Part shown: piece by piece, positions 46,562 through 54,636 of the stretch
Position numbering within the stretch: position 1 is the first letter of the stretch
Layout: each line of letters opens with the position of its first letter
Assembly (NCBI GenBank): GCA_902587735.1
Contig: CACIML010000004.1
Coordinates: 1-54,953, forward strand
Length of the DNA: 54,953 nucleotides
DNA from: an uncultured Pelagibacteraceae bacterium
GTDB taxonomy: Bacteria > Pseudomonadota > Alphaproteobacteria > Pelagibacterales > Pelagibacteraceae
Direction of reading: 5' to 3'
Notes under the pieces: generated by a model
Told to the model about the DNA's origin: nothing
Seen by the model: the letters and a program-made list of their open reading frames with translations, nothing else
The model's database searches: none
Made by a program: the position numbers and the translations under genes

Positions 46562-47806
46562 GTGAAAATTGCTGTAATTGGTTCAGGAATATCCGGTTTA
46601 AGTGCAGCATATTATTTATCTAAAAAAAATTCAGTTGACTTATTTGAAAGCGAAAATCATTTTGGAGGACATGCTCATACAATAAATATTTCTTACCACC
46701 AAAAAAAACAAATTGCTGTTGATATAGGATTTATTGTTTTTAACGAAAAAACTTATCCAAATTTAATTAAATTTTTTCAAGAAAATAAAATCCAAGTAGA
46801 AAAAAGCAATATGTCATTTTCTGTTTCGGTAAAAGATACAAATATTGAATATTGTGGCAAAGGCATTAGTGGAGTTTTTTCAAATAGAAAAAATATTTTA
46901 AACCTGAAGTTTGTAAAAATGTTTTTTGAAATTATCAATTTTTACAAAAAATGTAGCAATATTAATATTAACAACCTAAACAAAGAAACATTAGGTGATT
47001 TTCTTAAAAAAGAAAATCTATCTGAATATTTTATAAATTTTCATATTGTTCCTATGGTTGCAGCAATTTGGTCTATGCATCCAAGTGAAGCTAAGTTAAT
47101 GCCGTTAAACTTTTTTATTAATTTTTTTAAAAATCACGGTTTATTTAAATTAAAAAATAGACCACAGTGGTTTACCGTAACCAATAGGAGCAAGACTTAT
47201 GTAGATAAGGTTATTCGTCAAATAAGTGGAGAATATTATAAAAATTATCCAATTAAAAAAATAATAAGAAACACAAATAATATTAAAGTTTGTTATGGAT
47301 CAGAAAATGAATATTTTAATTATGATAAAGTGGTTATTGCAACTCATGCTAATGATGCTTTGTCTTTAATTGAAAACCCTACAAAAGAAGAAAAAACAGT
47401 TTTAAAGAACTTTAAATATAAAAAAAATTTAGCTGTTATTCATTCTGACAGTTATTTTATGCCAAAAAATAAAAAAGCATGGTCTTCTTGGAATTCATCT
47501 ATTTTTAATAATAGTATTGAAAAAAATTCAATTACTTATTGGTTAAACTTATTACAAAACTTAAATATTGAAAAAAATATTTTTTTAACTTTAAACCCTT
47601 ATCATGAAATTCCTGAGAATCAGATTTACAAAAAGGTTTATTTTACTCATCCATGTTACGATTATGAAGCTTTAAAATCTCAGAAAGAACTTTATTCCTT
47701 ACAAAATAAACAAAATATATTATTTTGCGGAAGTTATTTTGGTTATGGGTTTCACGAAGATGGAATAAAATCCTCTATTGATATGATGAAATATATAAAT
47801 GATTAA
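46562..47806 (+). CDS. FAD-dependent amine-oxidase-like oxidoreductase
   Basis: A 414-residue flavoprotein starting at GTG right after the EamA stop. An ATG at 46499 would overlap EamA by 62 bases and add unmatched residues. KIAVIGSGISGLSAAYYLSK is the FAD site, LFESENHFGGHAHT follows, and ERK-type spacing gives VDIGFIVFNEKTYPNLIKFF. FGYGFHEDGIKSSID closes the fold. Proteins of this group are regularly encoded beside DUF1365 and Cfa-like enzymes, as here, and act on lipid acyl chains (desaturase-like). It overlaps the DUF1365 gene by 8 bases. Confidence 0.8.
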   Translation: MKIAVIGSGISGLSAAYYLSKKNSVDLFESENHFGGHAHTINISYHQKKQIAVDIGFIVFNEKTYPNLIKFFQENKIQVEKSNMSFSVSVKDTNIEYCGKGISGVFSNRKNILNLKFVKMFFEIINFYKKCSNININNLNKETLGDFLKKENLSEYFINFHIVPMVAAIWSMHPSEAKLMPLNFFINFFKNHGLFKLKNRPQWFTVTNRSKTYVDKVIRQISGEYYKNYPIKKIIRNTNNIKVCYGSENEYFNYDKVVIATHANDALSLIENPTKEEKTVLKNFKYKKNLAVIHSDSYFMPKNKKAWSSWNSSIFNNSIEKNSITYWLNLLQNLNIEKNIFLTLNPYHEIPENQIYKKVYFTHPCYDYEALKSQKELYSLQNKQNILFCGSYFGYGFHEDGIKSSIDMMKYIND

Positions 47807-48566
47807 GTCTTCCTGCATTTACAATTGTCATGTAATACACAAAAGATTTAAACCAAAAAAACATTTTTTTAAGTACAAAGTTTTTTCGTTATTGATTGAT
47901 CTATCTGAAATACATTTGTTAGAAAAGGAACTCACTTTATTTTCATATAACAAATTTAATATATTAAGTTTTTATAATATTGACCATGGGCCACGAGACG
48001 GCTCTTCGTTAGTTAAATGGGTCAAAGAAAATATGATAAAAAACAATATTAGCACTGAAGGAATTTCTATTAAACTTTTATGTTATCCTAGAATATGGGG
48101 TTACGTTTTTAATCCTTTAAGTGTTTTTTTTGTTTATGATAAAAACTCAAATTTGATAACAATACTATACGAAGTTAAAAATACTTTTGGCGAACAACAT
48201 ACTTATATATTTAAGTTACAAAAAACAGACCAACTAATTGAGCATACTTGTAAAAAAAAATTTCACGTGTCACCATTTATTGAAATGGACTGTACATACT
48301 TTTTTAAAATAACCAAGCCAGAAGAAAAAATTTTAGTTTATATAGATCAATATGATAATGAAGATAAACTTTTAGTTGCATTACAAGAAGGAGTTAAGGT
48401 CAATTTAAATAATAAGAATTTAATAAAAAATTATTTTTTTCACCCTTTAATGTCTTTTAAAATAATTTTAGCGATACATTTTGAAGCATTTAGATTGTGG
48501 ATTAAAGGAGTTAAATACATTAAGAAAAAAATTAAAATTAAAAATAATATTACTATAGAAAGTTAA
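47799..48566 (+). CDS. DUF1365 family protein
   Basis: A 255-residue protein of unknown biochemical role. CIYNCHVIHKRFKPKKHFFK, LLIDLSEIHLLEKEL, FYNIDHGPRDGSSLVKWVKE, LLCYPRIWGYVFNPLSVFFV and YEVKNTFGEQHTYIF are the family hallmarks. In many bacteria it sits between the FAD oxidoreductase and a Cfa-like methyltransferase, exactly as here, which suggests a part in modifying fatty acyl chains. The stop overlaps the cfa ATG by one base. Confidence 0.87.
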   Translation: MIKSSCIYNCHVIHKRFKPKKHFFKYKVFSLLIDLSEIHLLEKELTLFSYNKFNILSFYNIDHGPRDGSSLVKWVKENMIKNNISTEGISIKLLCYPRIWGYVFNPLSVFFVYDKNSNLITILYEVKNTFGEQHTYIFKLQKTDQLIEHTCKKKFHVSPFIEMDCTYFFKITKPEEKILVYIDQYDNEDKLLVALQEGVKVNLNNKNLIKNYFFHPLMSFKIILAIHFEAFRLWIKGVKYIKKKIKIKNNITIES

Positions 48567-49744
48567 TGACCCTAAATAAAGTATCTGACAACTTTGTCTT
48601 TAAATTTTTAAAATACATAAAGCATGGGCACCTTAAATTAACCAATTTTAATGGACAGGTTTTTTATTTTGGTAATGATAAAGAAGATCTAAAAGCAGAA
48701 ATGAAAATTCACAAACCAGGTTTTACTATAAGTGTAATTAAAAATGGAAGCATTGGTCTGGCAGAGAGTTATATGAAAGGTGAATTTGAAACTAACAATT
48801 TATCAAACTTAATTGAGTTAACTGCAAAAAATATAGATCTAATCTATAAATTTTCAGGCATATTAGATTTTCCTACAATTAATTATATAAAAAGTATATT
48901 TGTCAAAAATACAAAAAAACAAAGTAAAGCAAACATTGCAAAACATTATGATTTAGGAAATGAATTTTTTTCATTATGGTTAGACAAGACTCTTACATAT
49001 TCTAGTGCGATATTTGATAAAGAAGATCAAAAACTTGAAGAAGCACAAAAAAATAAATATGAGAAATTAATCAATCTTTTATCCCCAAAAAATGGAAGCA
49101 AATTATTAGAGATAGGTTGTGGATGGGGAGGTTTTGCAGAATATTTAGGAAAAAAATACGATGTTAATCTAGACTGTATTACCATTTCAAAAAAACAGTA
49201 TGAATTTGCTAAAGCAAGAATTTATAAATTAGGTTTAAACCATAAGGTAAATATAAAAATGATTGACTACAGAGATGTACAAGAAAAATATGATGCAATA
49301 GCATCAATAGAAATGATAGAAGCTGTTGGAAAAGAATATCTTCATAATTATTTTCAAAGTATTAAAAAAAATTTAGTTGTAAGTGGCAAAGCTGGTATCC
49401 AGGCAATCACGATAAATGACAAATATTTTGACAGGTATAAAACAAAGGAAGATTTTATTCAAAAGTATATATTTCCAGGAGGATTTCTTCCTTGTAAAAA
49501 AGCACTTTATAGTTACGCAAGTTCAAATGGACTAGAAATTAATTCATATAATTCTTATGGATTGCATTATTCAAATACTTTAATTCTTTGGCGAGATAAA
49601 TTTTTAAAAAAATGGGACTTAATTTCAAAGCAAGGTTTTGATTTAGCTTTTAAGAGAATGTGGGATTTTTATTTATCTTACTGCGATGCTGGATTTAAAT
49701 CAAAAAACATTGATTTGATACAATTTTCACTAAGCAACAAGTAA
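48566..49744 (+). CDS. cfa: Cyclopropane-fatty-acyl-phospholipid synthase-like methyltransferase
   Basis: The family adds a methylene or methyl group from SAM to cis double bonds of membrane phospholipids. The 392-residue product shows IGLAESYMKGEFETNNLSNL, ANIAKHYDLGNEFFSLWLDK (substrate side), LTYSSAIF, LLEIGCGWGGFAEYLGKKYD (SAM site), IEMIEAVGKEY and KYIFPGGFLPC. Conserved Glu and Cys-Asp elements are in place. In some Alphaproteobacteria the Cfa homologue of such a cluster (UfaM-type) makes methylated rather than cyclopropane lipids; the sequence alone does not decide between them. Confidence 0.9.
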   Translation: MTLNKVSDNFVFKFLKYIKHGHLKLTNFNGQVFYFGNDKEDLKAEMKIHKPGFTISVIKNGSIGLAESYMKGEFETNNLSNLIELTAKNIDLIYKFSGILDFPTINYIKSIFVKNTKKQSKANIAKHYDLGNEFFSLWLDKTLTYSSAIFDKEDQKLEEAQKNKYEKLINLLSPKNGSKLLEIGCGWGGFAEYLGKKYDVNLDCITISKKQYEFAKARIYKLGLNHKVNIKMIDYRDVQEKYDAIASIEMIEAVGKEYLHNYFQSIKKNLVVSGKAGIQAITINDKYFDRYKTKEDFIQKYIFPGGFLPCKKALYSYASSNGLEINSYNSYGLHYSNTLILWRDKFLKKWDLISKQGFDLAFKRMWDFYLSYCDAGFKSKNIDLIQFSLSNK

Positions 49745-49749
49745 AGCAA

Positions 49750-50277
49750 ATGAAAATTATATTATCATTAGTTTTGACAATTTTATTAATTAACTGTTCA
49801 GGAAATAATATGAAACCAATAGACTTTAAAGATCAAAAACCAAGATTAATTATAGAAGAGTATCTATCCGGCAATGTAAAGGCCTGGGGAATTTTGCAAA
49901 ATAGATCAGGAAAAGTAACAAGACAATTTTCAGCTGATTTAAATGGTAAATGGGATGGTAAACAATTAGTTTTAGATGAAAAATTTATTTGGAATGATGA
50001 AGAAATTCAAACAAGACAATGGAAAATTGATAAAATTGACGATCATAATTATGAAGGCACAGCAGGAGATGTAGTTGGTAAAGCAAAAGGATATTCTTAT
50101 GGGCCAGCTTTTAAATTTGAGTATGTTTTATTAGTACCAGTCAAAGGAAAGGAAATGAAAATTACTTTTGATGATTGGATATTTATGCAAGATGAAAGAG
50201 TTGCAATTAATAGAGCAACAATGACTAAGTTTGGTATAAAAGTCGCTGAGCTTACAGTTATGTTTGTTAAAGATTAA
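49750..50277 (+). CDS. DUF3833-type lipoprotein
   Basis: A 175-residue protein with a lipoprotein signal peptide ending LLINCSG (Cys at residue 16). The rest is a lipocalin-like beta-rich domain with LIIEEYLSGNVKAWGILQNR, LNGKWDGKQLVLDEKFIW, GDVVGKAKGYSYGPAFKF and ITFDDWIFMQDERVAINRA, blocks that I associate with DUF3833. The family usually accompanies Cfa/DUF1365 genes, so a periplasmic lipid-handling role is a fair guess. It overlaps the convergent SDR gene by 4 bases. Confidence 0.75.
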   Translation: MKIILSLVLTILLINCSGNNMKPIDFKDQKPRLIIEEYLSGNVKAWGILQNRSGKVTRQFSADLNGKWDGKQLVLDEKFIWNDEEIQTRQWKIDKIDDHNYEGTAGDVVGKAKGYSYGPAFKFEYVLLVPVKGKEMKITFDDWIFMQDERVAINRATMTKFGIKVAELTVMFVKD

Positions 50278-51026
50278 TAATTAATTTTTTTCATTCCTTT
50301 TTCTAAAAATCTAAAATAAATACTACTTGGAAGTATTCTTAAAAATTTCATAAAAAATGTAAAAATTTTTGGAAAATGAATTTCAAAACCACTTTTTTTT
50401 ATCAATCCATTATAAATTTGATCAGCTGCAAACTCTGGTGATTTTATCATTGGCATTGGAAAATCATTTTGGTCTGTCATTGGTGTTTTAATGAAACCTG
50501 GACTTATTAAAGAAACTCTTACATTTTTTCTCTTCATTTCAAAATGAAGACTTTCGGCAAAACTTGTTAAAGCAGACTTTGATGCACAATACGCTCCTGC
50601 TGCAGGCAATCCTCGATATCCAGCTACTGAGGAAATAATAGATATTTGACCAACTTTTCTTTGTCCAAAATAATCATATACTGAATTTATTGAATTCATT
50701 GTTCCAAAAAAATTAACTTCCATAATCTTTTTAATTTTTTCTAAATTAAATTTTTTTTCCGATTGTGGATCATGAATTCCTGTTCCAAAAACACAAATTT
50801 CAATATTTTCAAATTTTTCAACTATATCTTTAAATACAGACTTGCATTTGTCGCTATCAGTAACATCTAAAGGAAATGATTTAATATTTGTGTATTGATT
50901 ACTTAATTCTTTTAATAAACTTTCTCTTCTTGCAGAAGCGGCAACTTGCCATCCTTCATTTGCGAATTTTATCGCTAATGCTTTTCCTATGCCACTGCTA
51001 GCCCCCGTAATCCATATATTTTTCAT
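50274..51026 (-). CDS. Short-chain dehydrogenase/reductase
   Basis: A classical SDR of 250 residues. IWITGASSGIGKALAIKFA is the NAD(P) motif, CVFGTGIHDP replaces the usual NNAG, ISIISSVAGYRG carries the catalytic Ser, and AAGAYCASKSALTSF the YxxxK. The basic Arg pair in SARRESLL favours NADP. The C-terminus has a hydrophobic stretch near FMKFLRILP. SDRs of this type often occur with DUF1365/Cfa clusters, and here it is encoded convergently at the end of that cluster. The substrate is unknown. Confidence 0.85.
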   Translation of the reverse strand: MKNIWITGASSGIGKALAIKFANEGWQVAASARRESLLKELSNQYTNIKSFPLDVTDSDKCKSVFKDIVEKFENIEICVFGTGIHDPQSEKKFNLEKIKKIMEVNFFGTMNSINSVYDYFGQRKVGQISIISSVAGYRGLPAAGAYCASKSALTSFAESLHFEMKRKNVRVSLISPGFIKTPMTDQNDFPMPMIKSPEFAADQIYNGLIKKSGFEIHFPKIFTFFMKFLRILPSSIYFRFLEKGMKKINY

Positions 51027-51129
51027 AAAAGCACTTTATATATTTTTTAATAAAAATGTAATGACTAAGATGCGACAACATGTGTGTAGAATAAATAATT
51101 AAAAATTTATACGCAAAGTATAAAAGAAT

Positions 51130-51843
51130 ATGCAAAAATATCTTATATTTGGCGCAACAGGTTCTGTAGGTTCTAATCTTGCTAAACAGTTATCTCATGC
51201 AAACAAAGAAATTCACCTAATTGGAAGAAATGATGTAGAACTAGAGAAGTTATCATCTGAACTAGAATGCGATTATACAGTGTTAGATATTTTATCAGAT
51301 GACATTAATAAAAATTTAAAAAATAAATTTGAAGATATTGATTTAGCAGGTATTGCTTATTGTATTGGATCAATAGATTTAAAACCTTTATCGAAAGCTA
51401 ATAAAGATGATTTTATAAAATGTCTAAAATTAAACTTTTTTCCAATTGTAGAAGTAATTAAAATTTTTCAAGAAAATTTAAAAAAAAATAAAGGATCAAT
51501 AGTGCTTTTTTCAACAGTTGCAGCACAAAGGGGATTTACTAATCATAGTATCATTGCGTCAGTTAAAGGAGCAATTGAAGGTTTAACAGTTTCTTTAGCA
51601 GCTGAATTTGCTCCTAATATTAAAGTAAATTGTATAGCTCCAAGCTTGACTAATTCAAAAATAGCTGAACCAATTTTAAAAAATAAAATTGTGGCAGAAG
51701 GAATAGCCAAAGCGCACCCTTTAAAAAGAATTGGAGAAGGGAAAGATACGGCAGCTATGGCAAAATTTTTACTAACCGAAGAAAGTTCATGGATTACAGG
51801 ACAAATAATAGGAGTTGATGGTGGAAGGTCTACACTAGCATAA
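51130..51843 (+). CDS. Short-chain dehydrogenase/reductase
   Basis: A 237-residue SDR. YLIFGATGSVGSNLAKQL is the dinucleotide site, IAYCIGSIDLKPL replaces NNAG, and IVLFSTVAAQRGF gives the Ser. The usual YxxxK is altered: NHSIIASVKGAIEGL has Ser or Ile where Tyr is expected (I-I-A-S-V-K), leaving the Lys but no obvious catalytic Tyr. The C-terminal EESSWITGQIIGVDGGRST is standard. The enzyme may be inactive, or use another residue. It is not closely tied to neighbours, though the next gene follows after 5 bases. Confidence 0.82.
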   Translation: MQKYLIFGATGSVGSNLAKQLSHANKEIHLIGRNDVELEKLSSELECDYTVLDILSDDINKNLKNKFEDIDLAGIAYCIGSIDLKPLSKANKDDFIKCLKLNFFPIVEVIKIFQENLKKNKGSIVLFSTVAAQRGFTNHSIIASVKGAIEGLTVSLAAEFAPNIKVNCIAPSLTNSKIAEPILKNKIVAEGIAKAHPLKRIGEGKDTAAMAKFLLTEESSWITGQIIGVDGGRSTLA

Positions 51844-51848
51844 AAATT

Positions 51849-52265
51849 ATGTTATCTAAAAAACAAATTGATTTATTGGCTTGGACAAAACAAAAATGGA
51901 GAACTAAATCAGGAAAAAGATCTTCAGTTACTGGAGAACGTTATTTACCTGAGAAAGCAATAAAAGTTCTTTCATCATTTGAATATAAATTAACGACAAA
52001 AGCTAAACGTAGAACAACAAAAAAAGGAAAACAATTTTCAAAACAACCAAAGTCTGTAGTTGATAAAGTAAGAATGTATAGAAATGAGTGGAAAATTAAT
52101 AACAAAATTAAAAATGGCAATTATACTAAACCTAATTTAAGAAAAAAATTGTTTAAACAAATTAAATCTATAAGCACCCATGGCACCAAAGCAGGCCAGT
52201 GGTCTGCCAGGAAAGCTCAGTATTTAGCAAAAAAATATAAATCATTAGGAGGAGGATATTATTAA
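51849..52265 (+). CDS. DUF5872-like basic protein, phage-type
   Basis: A very basic 138-residue protein. LLAWTKQKWRTKSGKRSS then TGERYLPEKAIKVLSSFEY and GKQFSKQPKSV match small proteins that I recall from marine phages and giant viruses (DUF5872-like). The C-terminal KAGQWSARKAQYLAKKYKS followed by GGGYY is also phage-like. There is no catalytic motif; nucleic-acid binding is suggested only by charge. The stop overlaps the TspO start by one base (TAATG). It may be a viral gene domesticated in this genome. Confidence 0.6.
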   Translation: MLSKKQIDLLAWTKQKWRTKSGKRSSVTGERYLPEKAIKVLSSFEYKLTTKAKRRTTKKGKQFSKQPKSVVDKVRMYRNEWKINNKIKNGNYTKPNLRKKLFKQIKSISTHGTKAGQWSARKAQYLAKKYKSLGGGYY

Positions 52266-52741
52266 TGGACACTTCAAAATCAAAAAAATTTTTTTATTTA
52301 GGTTTATTTATTTTTTTATCTTTTTTTATGTCATGGTGGGGCGGATATATTTCCAGTTATTTTAAAGAACCCTGGTATTCTGAACTTATCAAGCCTTCCT
52401 TTAATCCTCCAGATTTAATATTTGCACCTGTTTGGATAATTTTATATTTATCAATGGGTTTTGCAATCTGGCTAATATGGCTGAATCCCAAAAAAACTCA
52501 AAAAATTTTTACTGTTTATTTTATTCATTTAATAATAAACGCAAGCTGGAGCATAGCTTTTTTTGCACTTCACCAAATACTTGTATCTTTAATTATAATT
52601 GGTTTAATTATTTTTTTTGTGGCTTGGCTTATTAAACTTTATTATCCCATTAATAAAATTAGTGCTCTGCTAATGCTTCCATACATTGTATGGTTGTGTT
52701 TTGCATTTGTATTGAATTATTCTATCTTTACTCTTAATTAA
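52265..52741 (+). CDS. tspO: TspO/MBR family tryptophan-rich protein
   Basis: A five-helix membrane protein of 158 residues. SWWGGYISSYFKEPWYSELI, KPSFNPPDLIFAPVWIILY and SMGFAIWLIWL are the TspO signatures, and helix 3-5 follow with NASWSIAFFALHQIL and LPYIVWLCFAFVLNYSI. TspO binds porphyrins and, in Rhodobacter, affects light- and oxygen-linked gene expression. It has one Trp-rich core and a normal length. The start overlaps the preceding DUF5872-like gene. Confidence 0.92.
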   Translation: MDTSKSKKFFYLGLFIFLSFFMSWWGGYISSYFKEPWYSELIKPSFNPPDLIFAPVWIILYLSMGFAIWLIWLNPKKTQKIFTVYFIHLIINASWSIAFFALHQILVSLIIIGLIIFFVAWLIKLYYPINKISALLMLPYIVWLCFAFVLNYSIFTLN

Positions 52742-52775
52742 CTTATTATATAATTTTTTATTAACTTAAAGATTT

Positions 52776-53879
52776 ATGGAAGATATAGTCATTATAGGTG
52801 GTGGAATAATAGGCGCATCAACAGCCTATTTTTTATCTAAAGAAGGAAGAAAAGTAAAAGTTATTGAAAGAGACCCAACTTATAAAAATGCTTCTTTCCC
52901 TTTATCTTTAGGAGGTTTTAGAAGACAATTTTTTCAAAAAGAAAATATTTTATTAGGAAAATTTGCTCGAGAGTTTATTTTTCAAATACCAGAATTATTG
53001 AAAACAGAGAAAAACCCTAATCCAACAGCAAGCATGGTTCCCAATGGTTATTTGCTTATGTTTGGACCAGAACATGCTGAAGAGCAGTATAGAGCTTTAG
53101 AAAATCACAAAGCTTGTGATGCAGGAACAAAAAACATCAAAGGTCCTGAACTATCAAAAATATTTTCATATATAAATAATGAAGGAATTGAAACAGCAAC
53201 TTATACAGACAATAAAAGCGAAGGTTGGATCGATCCATTTATGTTTCATGGAGCACTAAAAAGTAAAGCCATTGAGTTAGGGGCTGAATTTATAAAAGGA
53301 GAAGTAAAAAATATCTCTGAAATTAAAGCAAAAGTTATTATTTCAGCTGCAGGCTGCTGGACAAAAAAATTATTAGACGATATTCCTGTTGTTCCACAAA
53401 AACATACTGTTTTTAGAGTTAAGTGTCCTAAACATATTCCAGATATGCCTTTAATAGGTGATTTAACTACAGGCGTATATTGGAGACCAGAAGGTAAGGA
53501 GTATTTAGCTGGGTCACCTAATTCAGTTTTTGATGCTGAAGATTTGGAACCAGCTTGGAATGATTTTGAAGAATTAGTTTGGCCAGCTCTTGCTAAGAGA
53601 ATACCGGCATTTGAAGAACTAAAATTAACTGGTGGATGGGCAGGTTATTATGACTGTAATAAATTGGACAATAACGCTGTAGTTGGAAAACATCCAAAAT
53701 ATGAAAATGTTTATATAGCTTCAGGTTTTACTGGCAGAGGTTTAATGCAAGCCCCAGGTATTGGTAGAGCATTAACTGAACTTATAACATCTGGAAGTTA
53801 TCAATCGATAGATATAAGCTCTTTTGCAGTTGAAAGAGTTTTAAAAAAAAGTGCAAGACCAGAACCTTATGTTTTATAA
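52776..53879 (+). CDS. DAO-family FAD oxidoreductase (sarcosine/glycine-oxidase-like)
   Basis: A 367-residue D-amino acid oxidase-fold flavoprotein. IVIIGGGIIGASTAYFLSKE with KVIERDPTY is the FAD site. LSLGGFRRQFF is the flavin-contact loop, IISAAGCWTKKLL and VYIASGFTGRGLMQAPGIGR are C-terminal FAD contacts. The family oxidises N-methylated or simple amino acids such as sarcosine or dimethylglycine. FOXRED1/SoxB-like members are possible. SAR11 is known to use methylated glycine compounds, so that role is likely but not proven. Confidence 0.85.
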   Translation: MEDIVIIGGGIIGASTAYFLSKEGRKVKVIERDPTYKNASFPLSLGGFRRQFFQKENILLGKFAREFIFQIPELLKTEKNPNPTASMVPNGYLLMFGPEHAEEQYRALENHKACDAGTKNIKGPELSKIFSYINNEGIETATYTDNKSEGWIDPFMFHGALKSKAIELGAEFIKGEVKNISEIKAKVIISAAGCWTKKLLDDIPVVPQKHTVFRVKCPKHIPDMPLIGDLTTGVYWRPEGKEYLAGSPNSVFDAEDLEPAWNDFEELVWPALAKRIPAFEELKLTGGWAGYYDCNKLDNNAVVGKHPKYENVYIASGFTGRGLMQAPGIGRALTELITSGSYQSIDISSFAVERVLKKSARPEPYVL

Positions 53880-53930
53880 ACTTGATATAAATGAAAATAT
53901 AAAAAAGGCACTTAATATAAAATAATATTT

Positions 53931-54629
53931 ATGGAATTTTTAAATTTATTTCCATTAACAATATATAAATCTGCACTTGGACTAGATGAAACTGTAAGAA
54001 AAAATTTAATTCAAGAAGTATACAATCAAGAAAAGGAAAGCAAAAATAATGAAAAAAAAATGTATAGCGAACGCTCTTCTTGGACTGGAGATGCTCACGG
54101 TCATGAATATCTGTATAAAGAAAAAAAATTTGAAGTTCTACATGATCTTATTGAAAAACATATAATCAAATATATCAAAAAAATTGGTTACAATGAGGAA
54201 AAAATAGATTTATATTTTCAAAGATCATGGGCAACAATATCAAGAAAAAATGAATATATAAGTTATCACAATCACTCGCAGTCTCATTTATCTTTTGCAT
54301 ACTATTTAAAGAAAGATAAAGATCAAGGAGCTATAAACTTTCATGACAATTATAAACAAAATGAAATGGTACCAGGTACTTTTGATTCAATTTCAACAAG
54401 AGCAGCTAATTTTGTAAAATTAAATGGCATGAACGCTGCACAAATAAAAATTGAACCTAATGAAGATGATATTATTATATTTCCTTCAAAAACTTTTCAT
54501 TCAACTAGTCCAAGTGAATCAAACAATGAAAGAATTTCTATATCGGCTGATGTATCTTTAATATCTAAAACTTCTAACAAAATAGAAAAATTTATAACTC
54601 CAATTAGTGAGTGGCAAAAATTTAAATAA
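53931..54629 (+). CDS. Putative 2OG-Fe(II) oxygenase (TIGR02466-like)
   Basis: A 232-residue protein that resembles small 2-oxoglutarate/iron oxygenases common in marine phages. NLFPLTIYKSALG is a typical start, SWATISRKNEYISYHNHSQS holds the first metal His, LSFAYYLKKDKDQGAINF follows, and IIIFPSKTFHSTSPSESNNE supplies the distal His, with RISISADV ending the sheet. The target is unknown, and metal binding is inferred from spacing. Together with the DUF5872-like gene it gives this end of the window a phage flavour. Confidence 0.68.
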   Translation: MEFLNLFPLTIYKSALGLDETVRKNLIQEVYNQEKESKNNEKKMYSERSSWTGDAHGHEYLYKEKKFEVLHDLIEKHIIKYIKKIGYNEEKIDLYFQRSWATISRKNEYISYHNHSQSHLSFAYYLKKDKDQGAINFHDNYKQNEMVPGTFDSISTRAANFVKLNGMNAAQIKIEPNEDDIIIFPSKTFHSTSPSESNNERISISADVSLISKTSNKIEKFITPISEWQKFK

Positions 54630-54636
54630 GTTAGGT

